Under the pieces are notes generated by a model. The model ran no database searches and was not told the origin of the DNA. It worked only from the letters and a program-made list of their open reading frames with translations. This document shows, one piece after another, positions 1 through 5,607 of a stretch of DNA of 5,607 bases; positions within the stretch are counted from its first letter, which is position 1, and every line of letters starts with the position of its first letter. Source of the stretch: Flavobacteriales bacterium (lineage in GTDB: Bacteria > Bacteroidota > Bacteroidia > Flavobacteriales_F > PHOS-HE28); assembly GCA_025455765.1 (NCBI GenBank), contig JALOLX010000125.1, positions 1 through 5,607 on the forward strand, read 5' to 3'. The position numbers and the translations under genes are program-made.

Positions 1-1262
1 TGTGGCATCAAGGCGCACGACAAGGTGGAGCGCGCGCGCGAGCTGGGCATCGACATGATCATCTGCGATCACCACCGCCCGGGGGATACGTTGCCGGCCG
101 CACTGGCTGTGCTCGATCCCAAGCGTGCTGATTGTCCTTACCCCTTCAAGGAGCTCAGTGGCTGCGGCATCGGCTTCAAGTTGGTGCAGGCCCTGGCACA
201 GCGCAACGGTGTGGCCATGGACGAGCTACTGCCCTTGCTGGACCTGGTGGCGGTGAGCACTGCCTGCGACATCGTGCCGGTGAACGGAGAGAACCGGGTG
301 CTGGCCCCAACGTGAAGCGCCGACTATGTGTCACCGATCTGGTCTTTGCGCTGGGTCCGCGGATCAATGCAGCGGGGCGCATCGAACATGGCCAACAGGC
401 TGTGGAGCTGCTGCTGGCGGGTGACCTTGCTGAAGCCGAACAGATCGCACTGCGCGTGGATGCACACAATGTGCAACGGCAGGAGCTCGACAAGGACATC
501 ACGCGCGAAGCGCTGGAAATGATCGCGACAGCCCCTGATGCTGTTGATGCGTGGAGCACCGTGCTTTTCAAGCCTACATGGCACAAGGGCGTGATCGGTA
601 TCGTCGCATCACGGCTCATTGAGCACTACTATCGGCCCACCATCGTCCTCACCGAAAGCAATGGCAAGGTGGTCGGCTCTGCGCGCAGCGTGCGCGGGTT
701 CGATGTATACGAAGCCATCCATGCGTGCAGTGATCTGTTGGAGCAGTTCGGTGGGCACATGTACGCGGCGGGCCTGACCATGCGTCCCGAGCAGGTGGCT
801 CCGTTCCGTGAACGCTTCGAGGCGCATGTGCGCGCCACGCTACCTCTCGCGTACCGTACGCCAGTGGAAGAAGTGGACCTGGAGGTGGACCTTGATGCAT
901 TCAACGCACGCTTCGTGAACGTGCTCAGGCACATGGCACCCTACGGCCCCGGTAACATGCGTCCGACCTTCGTGGCGCGTGGCCTGGTGGATACGGGATC
1001 GGCCCGGGTGGTGGGCACTGATCATTTGAAGCTGACCCTCCGACCTGCACATGCTGCAGGCCCCCGCTACGACGCCATCGCGTTCAAACAGGCCCACCAC
1101 ATGGACCTCGTTCGCAGCGGTGCGCCCTTCAGTGTACTCTTCACCCTGGAGGAGAACGAATGGCAGGGACGCACCACCTTGCAGCTCAACATCAAGGACA
1201 TCAAGCCTGGCAGTGCGGTGGAGGTGCACGGTGCAGCGCACGAGCTTGTCCTGGCCCAGTGA
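1..1262 (+). pseudogene. recJ: RecJ single-stranded-DNA-specific exonuclease, 5'-truncated by the window and internally frameshifted
   Basis: RecJ degrades single-stranded DNA 5' to 3' in the cytoplasm, serving RecF-pathway recombination, mismatch repair and base-excision repair. Frame 1 from base 1 reads in-frame RecJ sequence: a CGIKAHDKV segment, then the metal-binding DHHRPG motif (DHH at 67-75), LLDLVAVSTACDIVP and NGENRVLA, ending at a TGA at 313-315. RecJ continues in frame 3 from about 303-312: GPRINAAGR (354-380), WHKGVIGIVASR (579-614), GSARS, the DHHA1 motif GGHMYAAG (750-773), then the C-terminal OB-like part ending TTLQLNIKDIKPG and a TGA at 1260-1262. RecJ homologues normally have about 30 residues between the ENRVLA and TDLVF blocks; here only about 9 codons' worth of bases (26) lie between them. 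This is therefore a deletion that also shifts frame, not a single-base slip. Roughly the first 130-150 residues lie left of the window. The family call is secure. Whether the gene is truly broken or the assembly is faulty cannot be told from this sequence. Confidence 0.92.
303..335 (+). other. Frame-change and deletion junction inside recJ
   Basis: Frame 1 reads L-A-P-T-stop (stop at 313-315), while RecJ-like sequence resumes in frame 3 as G-P-N-V-K-R-R-L-C-V-T-D from 303. E. coli-type and Flavobacteria-type RecJ have about 30 residues here (typically a GL..L....PG.KAL pattern), which are absent. The expected loss is about 65-70 bases, not a multiple of three. The junction has only a short GGCCCC run, not a long homopolymer, so ordinary homopolymer miscounting does not explain it. 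If translated separately, the 3' piece could start only at a GTG (312-314) or later, and would lack the DHH motif. Confidence 0.8.
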
Positions 1263-1282
1263 ACCGAACCTCGCCGGCATCC

Positions 1283-1732
1283 ATGATCGAACCGTTCGGT
1301 GATGAGCACTTCATGCGCCAGGCCTTGCGCGAGGCGGAGCGTGCGTTCAAAGCCGATGAGGTGCCTGTGGGTGCGGTCATCGTGTGCGCCGATCGCATCA
1401 TCGGTCGCGGGCACAACCTCACGGAACGCTTGAACGATGTGACCGCGCATGCGGAGATGCAGGCCATCACTGCGGCCGCTACACACTTGGGCAGCAAGTA
1501 CCTGCAGGATTGCACGCTTTATGTGACCTTGGAACCGTGTGTGATGTGTGCCGGTGCCTTGCATTGGTCACAGGTGGGGCGTATCGTCTTTGGTGCGTTC
1601 GATGAGAAGGCAGGTTACCGGCGGCTGGGGGGGCGCACGTTACACCCGAAGACGCAGGTACTGGGGGGGGTGCTCGAAGCGGAGTGCGCCGATCTGCTCA
1701 AGGCCTTCTTCCGACGCAAGCGATCCTTATGA
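1283..1732 (+). CDS. tadA: tRNA-specific adenosine(34) deaminase TadA
   Basis: TadA deaminates adenosine 34 to inosine in the anticodon wobble position of tRNA-Arg(ACG), in the cytoplasm, allowing one tRNA to read CGU, CGC and CGA. The 149-residue product has the usual family length. It carries the zinc deaminase signature: H56-A57-E58 (His zinc ligand, Glu proton shuttle) in TAHAEMQAI, and P85-C86-V-M-C89 in TLEPCVMCAGAL. EVPVGAVIV (26-34) is the expected first core strand, and the tail L-L-K-A-F-F-R-R-K-R is the typical basic C-terminal helix. The ATG at 1283 was chosen because it places the FMRQAL helix about ten residues in, as in homologues. No good Shine-Dalgarno sequence precedes it. 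It starts 20 bases after recJ ends and may be co-transcribed. Two G tracts (G7 at 1627-1633, G8 at 1663-1670) sit near the 3' end, but the frame stays intact. A guanine or cytosine deaminase is less likely given the tRNA-type tail. Confidence 0.95.
   Translation: MIEPFGDEHFMRQALREAERAFKADEVPVGAVIVCADRIIGRGHNLTERLNDVTAHAEMQAITAAATHLGSKYLQDCTLYVTLEPCVMCAGALHWSQVGRIVFGAFDEKAGYRRLGGRTLHPKTQVLGGVLEAECADLLKAFFRRKRSL
1727..1732. other. Overlapping stop codons of convergent genes
   Basis: The tadA stop TGA (1730-1732, + strand) abuts the stop TAA of the opposing small gene (bases 1727-1729 read on the - strand), so the two coding regions overlap by six bases tail to tail. Any transcription termination for either gene must lie inside the other's coding region. 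I found no convincing hairpin followed by a T run on either side. Confidence 0.85.
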
Positions 1733-2113
1733 CCGCTTCCGACCTCTGCGTACACTGATCTCGTCATTGATGGCCATGGCCTCGGCCACCATGCTGCGCA
1801 GCGCGGCAAGCGGAAGGTGCCTGGGGTCTTGTGGTGGACAGTAATGCCTGATCAGGCGATGACCTGTTGGGGCGAACAACGAGGCCGCCTCGTTCATCCT
1901 GCTGCCCTGTACAAAGCCCAGTACCAGTCCACGCTGCTGCAGGCTTAGGTAGCACATCCACCTGCGGTACGTGAAGAAGGGCGTGCGGTACTTCCATTCC
2001 TCCCGCATCAGTGGCGAGGCGTCGAGGATCAGTTCACGCAACACGGTTGCCACCTCCTGCCACGGGTCAGGCAGGTGTTGGTACCAGTCCGCAATGCGCT
2101 TATCCGGCGCCAT
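1727..2113 (-). CDS. DUF1801 / YdhG-like domain protein
   Basis: A 128-residue cytoplasmic-looking protein with no signal peptide or membrane segment. It resembles the DUF1801 (YdhG-like) family, small alpha/beta proteins of unknown biochemical role. The supporting pattern is an N-terminal helix ending V-L-R-E-L-I-L (24-30), then S-P-L-M-R-E-E-W-K-Y (33-42), the hallmark T-P-F-F-T-Y (44-49), W-M-C-Y-L (52-56), and a G-L-V-L-G-F-V-Q-G segment matching the family's strand-turn-strand. The C-terminus is rich in Arg and Lys (RRGRKRS). The ATG at 2113 lies 5 bases after the stop of the upstream protease gene, which suggests co-transcription and possibly translational coupling. There is no evident Shine-Dalgarno. 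The protease is exported and this protein is not, so adjacency does not by itself imply a shared function. The family call rests on remembered sequence pattern only, and no function is assigned. Confidence 0.72.
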   Translation of the reverse strand: MAPDKRIADWYQHLPDPWQEVATVLRELILDASPLMREEWKYRTPFFTYRRWMCYLSLQQRGLVLGFVQGSRMNEAASLFAPTGHRLIRHYCPPQDPRHLPLAALRSMVAEAMAINDEISVRRGRKRS

Positions 2114-2118
2114 CGGCC

Positions 2119-5100
2119 CTAGGGCAGCTGCTGCAAGCGAATGTTGGTAGGTACGCTTCCTCCGATGTTCTGAAGCAGCGGATCGCGGTCGTTGCCACTG
2201 CCGGTGTAACGCACCACGCCGTCCAGATCGGTATCTGATGGATAATAGCCCGGTGCGGACGTGTTGGTGGGTATCGCACCACCCACCTGCTGCAACATGG
2301 GATCGCGGTCGTTGTTGGAACCAACGTACCGCAGCGTGCCATCGCTCAGCACATCGCCCGCCCAGAGCATCCGCCGCCCGTTCACCTCCTTCTGTCCATT
2401 GGTGCCGAAGAGCGCTGTAGCGGTGGCGGTAAGGTCCAGTGTGGCGGTGGTGGTGCTCAAGGTGACCGGTGTAGTGGCCATGGTGCCGAGGTGGTTCCTA
2501 TGACGCACAGCCACGAGATAGTCACCCGGCGCTACCGCGAAGACCAACGGGGAGCTGCCATCCTTGTCCACCACGTCGCCATCGCGTTGCACCAGCCCTG
2601 CGCGGGTGGCGATGATGGTGGTCGGTGTGGTGGTGCTGCGGAGCTCTACGAGCACCCAATCCACTACAGCGTCATCACCGGTGGTGGCGAGTACCGCACT
2701 GTTCACGCTTTCGCCGCCACCGCCCACCATGGTATAGCCCAGTCCGGTGTAGGGTTCGGTGGTGGGGATGAGGCCCTGGCTGCGGAGGTCATCACGCATG
2801 CGGTCCGTGGCCACGTCATACGCACCTTCCAAGAGCAGGTCCACGGCAAGGCTCACACCATTGCTGAACACCTCCACGTTGTCGAGGTAGAGGAAGTTGC
2901 CGTAGCCGTTCACACCCGTAAAGCGGATAAGGATGGAGCTGCCATCGTAAGCGCTCAGATCAATGTCGTTGAGCCGCCATTGGTTGCAGTTGGAAGGCTG
3001 GTAGGTAGCGGTCGTGGCTGGGGCTGTTGCCAGCACGAAGCCGGTCTGCTCGAACACCGTGCTCCAACTTACACCGCAGTTGTCGCTCACCTCGACCCGC
3101 ATGCCATCGACGAAGCTGGCGCTGTAGGGTGCATAGGCATGGTGGAAGCTCAGGCGCGTATTGGCCGAAGAGCTCAGGTCAAGCAGCGGCGAGACCAAGC
3201 GATCCTCCTGGCCGGAAGCCGTGTAGGCGTAGAAGTTGATGGACCAGGCACGGCTCGATGCGCACAGCGCACCATTGGTGAGCACGGTGGTGCTCCATGT
3301 CGTGGCATTGTCCGGGTTCTGGAGGTTCCAGCCTGCAGGTGTGGCAGTTCCGCTCTCCACATCCTGCGCGTAGTCCGTGGTCTCATTGCCAGGTATGAGA
3401 CGTTGCACCGTGCGCGTGGCTTCGTCGTTGGCAATGGTCTGGTCCAACGGGAGGCCTGTGGTCACTTCGATGACCGGATCCCCACTGGTGGGCAGTGTGA
3501 CCTGTGTGGCAAAGGTGAAGTCCACGTTGGCGCCGGGCTGCACGGTTCCGGTGAACACTTCGACCACGGGAGCGCCGCCGTTCACTGTGTAGCTGACGGG
3601 GAAGCCGGTCTGTGCTTCGGCACCGAAGTTGCGCAGCCGTGCAGTAACGGCTACGGTCGGCGCGCCGCATTCGATGAGCTGTGCAGGGGGCGAAAGGATG
3701 GAGGCGACGCCCATGTCGCGTGCCGGAGGAAGGTCGAAGGCCTGGGTCTGATCGGTGCGGTTGGAGGTGCTGCCCTGTGTGGCACTGTAGCCCAATCCGC
3801 GGCGCGCGAAGGAAGCCCAGATCAACGCCTGGTTGGCCCCTCCGTAGGTGAGCTGATCGGCGGCAAGGATGGCGTCACGGGCATCCACGAAGCCCGGGTT
3901 GCAGGGGGTGAGCTTCATGCCATCGATGACCAGTTGCATGGCGATGTTGTTGCCGCCAGTGCCGTTGTAGATGTCGGGGTCAAGGCCATATACCGCAATG
4001 AGGTCCCATGTCATTTCCCACAACATGGTGCACCACACGAAGCCGATGCCGTGGGGCTGGCTCACGCCGCTGTTGGTGTTGGCGTAGGTGTAGTTGTTCA
4101 CGGCGAAGTTGGTGCTGTACGGTGCGGGGCGGATGCCTACACCAGTGACCGGCTGGTTGAGCGCATAGGTGCCGATCCCGCGCGCATCCGCTGCTGCATC
4201 GCCGGTCTTGATGGTCATCATCAGGGAGAAGTAGTCGCTCCACCCTTCGCCCATCTGTTCGGCATTGGCCAGGCAGTTCACGTTGGAAGGGCCGGCCACC
4301 AAGCGATTGCTGATGCCATGCCCGTATTCGTGGGCAATGATGCCGTTGTCGAAGTCGCCCGTTCGGTCCGGCGTGGGAGCGGTCCAGACGAACATCTGCA
4401 TCCGCGGACTGCTGCCGTCAGGGGGGGTGCCGAAGTTGGCGTTGTTGGTGCCGCTTCCATCCAGCGCATCGGCGAACACGTAGTCGTTGCCCACACCACC
4501 GCGGCCATAGTTGTTCTGCTGGAAGTTACCGGCCGCTTCATCGAACCCGTACTGGTAGATGACGTCGTGCATCAGGTTGTTCCAGTAGAACAGGTTGGTG
4601 ATGGCGGCGTCCTGATAGGTGGAAGGGGCCTGCGTCAGGTCAACCGGGAAGTCGAAGTCGAGGTCCACGCCACCATCGGGACTGTAGCCGGTGCCGTTGT
4701 TGCCGTTGATGTCCTCCTGGGCCCATACGTTGTTGCCGCGGGTGATGGTGTGTTCGGCACCGTTGCTACCGTCGGTATCATGCCATCCGAAGGGGGAAGC
4801 GGTACCGCCATCGGTCCAGGGTGCATTGACAATGCTGCGTGGGCCATGGCTGGGGCTCTCCAGCGGCCAGGGGTAGATGTTGTAGTCGTTGGGGGCAGCG
4901 AGCATGGCGGGAATGGCCGCTTCAGCTGCCGCAGCGCGCGCATGATCGTCGTGTCCCTCATGCCCCGGCCACGTGCACTGGCTCACCCAGTCGTTGCGTT
5001 CGAGCTCTTCGCCGGTGGTGGCATCGATGCGCACGTTCCACCAATGGCTGCCGTCCGGGGTGTAATGGTTCACGTTCCAAGCCAGGCGCAGGGCATCGTC

Positions 5101-5589
5101 CTTGGGTACCAGCACCAGCTGCACACGCACCGGTTCATCACTGGTCTGCGCTCCGCTGAAGAGGAAGGTCCGGCCTTGATCAGTGGTGCCAGTGGGGGTG
5201 GGAAGGGGCTTGCCGGGCATGGTGCGCGACCACACGGATGACAGTGCCTGTTCTGCGCTCAACGCAGGGTTCACACTGTTGGCGCGCTTGGCCACGGCGC
5301 GCTGTGCGCTGTTGTTCAACTTGATGATGCGGCCTTCAGCGTCGCGATGAACGGCAATGTCTCCGTTCCACACCTCGATCCCCTGCCACCGTTGGCGCAG
5401 GTAGGTGTGTTGTGCGCCGTTGTGGGTACTGCGGTAGTCGTCCTTCACCACCAGATCATCGAGGTCCGATGAGTGGAAGCCGTTGGCCAACAATTCGTTC
5501 TCCAATGCCTCGGGAAGCTTGCCGCGCAGGTCCTGGGCGGGCAGATGGAAGGCTGTGAACAACAACGAGAGGAGGAGCAGGATACGCAT
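2119..5589 (-). CDS. Secreted M36 (fungalysin) family zinc metalloprotease, multidomain
   Basis: A 1156-residue exported endopeptidase. Residues 1-18 form a signal peptide (MRILLLLSLLFTAFHLPA, likely cut before Q19). Residues about 40-110 resemble the FTP (fungalysin/thermolysin propeptide) domain (Y-L-R-Q-R-W-Q-G-I-E-V), followed by a PepSY-like stretch to about 200 (W-W-N-V-R-I-D-A-T-T-G). After an acidic/His linker (205-216), the M36 catalytic domain runs from about 234 (YPWPLESPSHGPR) to about 620. It holds HEYGH (H420, catalytic E421, H424) and GEGWSD, whose E448 fits the third zinc ligand. Downstream are an Ig/CARDB-like segment (about 625-735), a jelly-roll-like segment (about 739-909, opening AQDVESG..PAGW and ending FLYLDNVEVF), a conserved Bacteroidota module (about 912-1060), and two Asp-rich repeats (1078-1109, 1118-1149). 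The propeptide probably keeps the enzyme inactive until export, as in M36 relatives. Likely roles are extracellular protein degradation for nutrition or surface remodelling. The ATG at 5589 directly begins the signal peptide. The 18 bases upstream show no clear promoter. Confidence 0.93.
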   Translation of the reverse strand: MRILLLLSLLFTAFHLPAQDLRGKLPEALENELLANGFHSSDLDDLVVKDDYRSTHNGAQHTYLRQRWQGIEVWNGDIAVHRDAEGRIIKLNNSAQRAVAKRANSVNPALSAEQALSSVWSRTMPGKPLPTPTGTTDQGRTFLFSGAQTSDEPVRVQLVLVPKDDALRLAWNVNHYTPDGSHWWNVRIDATTGEELERNDWVSQCTWPGHEGHDDHARAAAAEAAIPAMLAAPNDYNIYPWPLESPSHGPRSIVNAPWTDGGTASPFGWHDTDGSNGAEHTITRGNNVWAQEDINGNNGTGYSPDGGVDLDFDFPVDLTQAPSTYQDAAITNLFYWNNLMHDVIYQYGFDEAAGNFQQNNYGRGGVGNDYVFADALDGSGTNNANFGTPPDGSSPRMQMFVWTAPTPDRTGDFDNGIIAHEYGHGISNRLVAGPSNVNCLANAEQMGEGWSDYFSLMMTIKTGDAAADARGIGTYALNQPVTGVGIRPAPYSTNFAVNNYTYANTNSGVSQPHGIGFVWCTMLWEMTWDLIAVYGLDPDIYNGTGGNNIAMQLVIDGMKLTPCNPGFVDARDAILAADQLTYGGANQALIWASFARRGLGYSATQGSTSNRTDQTQAFDLPPARDMGVASILSPPAQLIECGAPTVAVTARLRNFGAEAQTGFPVSYTVNGGAPVVEVFTGTVQPGANVDFTFATQVTLPTSGDPVIEVTTGLPLDQTIANDEATRTVQRLIPGNETTDYAQDVESGTATPAGWNLQNPDNATTWSTTVLTNGALCASSRAWSINFYAYTASGQEDRLVSPLLDLSSSANTRLSFHHAYAPYSASFVDGMRVEVSDNCGVSWSTVFEQTGFVLATAPATTATYQPSNCNQWRLNDIDLSAYDGSSILIRFTGVNGYGNFLYLDNVEVFSNGVSLAVDLLLEGAYDVATDRMRDDLRSQGLIPTTEPYTGLGYTMVGGGGESVNSAVLATTGDDAVVDWVLVELRSTTTPTTIIATRAGLVQRDGDVVDKDGSSPLVFAVAPGDYLVAVRHRNHLGTMATTPVTLSTTTATLDLTATATALFGTNGQKEVNGRRMLWAGDVLSDGTLRYVGSNNDRDPMLQQVGGAIPTNTSAPGYYPSDTDLDGVVRYTGSGNDRDPLLQNIGGSVPTNIRLQQLP
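2143..2238 (-). repeat. C-terminal Asp-rich repeat, copy B (residues 1118-1149 of the protease)
   Basis: Reads SDTDLDGVVRYTGSGNDRDP followed by L-L-Q-N-I-G-G-S-V-P-T-N. The loop D-T-D-L-D-G has the D-x-D-x-D-G calcium-loop pattern, more complete than in copy A. An eight-residue linker (TSAPGYYP) separates the copies. After copy B only IRLQQLP remains before the stop, so the repeat pair forms the extreme C-terminus of the protein. Confidence 0.8.
2263..2358 (-). repeat. C-terminal Asp-rich repeat, copy A (residues 1078-1109 of the protease)
   Basis: Reads GDVLSDGTLRYVGSNNDRDP followed by M-L-Q-Q-V-G-G-A-I-P-T-N. It aligns without gaps to copy B exactly 120 bases away. The D-x-x-x-D-G start and N-D-R-D motif resemble dockerin-type or EF-hand-like calcium loops; this is an inference from pattern. 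The 15 bases at 2300-2314 are identical to 2180-2194 in copy B. Confidence 0.8.
5536..5589 (-). other. Signal peptide of the M36 metalloprotease
   Basis: Residues 1-18 have a short n-region with one Arg, an uninterrupted Leu/Phe-rich core, and a P-A end before Q19, matching a Sec type I signal peptide. No Cys follows the core, so a lipoprotein is unlikely. This supports export to at least the periplasm and supports the chosen start codon. Confidence 0.85.
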
Positions 5590-5607
5590 GGTCAGGGTTG
5601 GACGGTC

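Noticed and set aside
132..302. Upstream extension of the frame 3 open frame to an ATG at 132
   Set aside because: Frame 1 encodes conserved RecJ sequence over the same bases. The frame 3 translation before about 303 (Gly, Arg and His-rich) has no RecJ similarity, so it is only an open shadow frame.
300..316. Programmed ribosomal frameshift in recJ
   Set aside because: No slippery heptamer is evident, RecJ is not known to use recoding, and a shift alone would not restore the missing stretch of about 20 residues.
176..1564. Several - strand open frames of 72-165 codons opposite recJ and tadA
   Set aside because: They overlap well-supported genes on the + strand, show no domain pattern, and are low-complexity Ser/Arg/Ala translations.
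2116..2131. Palindrome GCCCTAGGGC plus CAGCTG at the protease stop as a terminator
   Set aside because: The stem is only 5 base pairs with no loop and no T run follows, so it does not qualify as an intrinsic terminator.
2143..2358. Tandem repeat as a CRISPR array or mobile-element end
   Set aside because: There are only two copies, in frame, with protein-level conservation exceeding DNA-level conservation. It is an internal protein domain duplication.
2491..5241. A 916-codon open frame on the + strand, antisense to the protease gene
   Set aside because: It lies wholly inside the M36 gene. Its translation is rich in Gly, Val, Ala and His without a recognisable domain or signal peptide, as expected for a mirror frame of a GC-rich gene.
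5590..5607. Promoter or ribosome binding site upstream of the protease
   Set aside because: Only 18 bases are available. They show neither a Bacteroidota TAnnTTTG box nor a Shine-Dalgarno match, so nothing can be called.

Overview
The window is a GC-rich (by eye about 60%), gene-dense piece of a bacterial chromosome. It probably comes from the Bacteroidota, most likely a high-GC Flavobacteriales-like lineage. The reasons are the RecJ sequence style, a secreted M36 metalloprotease carrying the C-terminal modules common in that phylum, and start codons without clear Shine-Dalgarno sequences. The phylum is an inference from protein style; no marker RNA gene is present.

Layout: two genes on the + strand converge on two genes on the - strand. 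Positions 1-1262 hold the 3' part of recJ (single-strand DNA exonuclease), cut by the window start and broken near position 306 by a frame change combined with loss of roughly 20 or more codons. After 20 bases comes tadA (1283-1732, tRNA adenosine deaminase), complete with its H-A-E and P-C-x-x-C zinc motifs. Its stop codon overlaps the stop of the opposing gene, so there is no intergenic space at the convergence point. On the - strand, reading right to left, a large secreted fungalysin-type (M36) zinc metalloprotease (5589-2119, 1156 residues) is followed after only 5 bases by a small DUF1801/YdhG-like protein (2113-1727).

The two + strand genes are housekeeping (DNA repair, tRNA wobble modification). 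The - strand pair looks like a short transcription unit led by an exported protease. The protease reads as signal peptide, FTP-type propeptide, M36 catalytic domain with HEYGH and a downstream GEGWSD glutamate, an Ig-like segment, a jelly-roll-like segment, a Bacteroidota C-terminal module, and two Asp-rich repeats at the very end. It lacks a recognisable type IX secretion sorting tail.

No rRNA, tRNA, CRISPR, insertion sequence or phage gene is visible. No clear promoter or factor-independent terminator could be supported. No untranslated stretch exceeds about 20 bases. I do not see a novel multi-gene system. The most notable points are the recJ lesion and the terminal repeat architecture of the protease.
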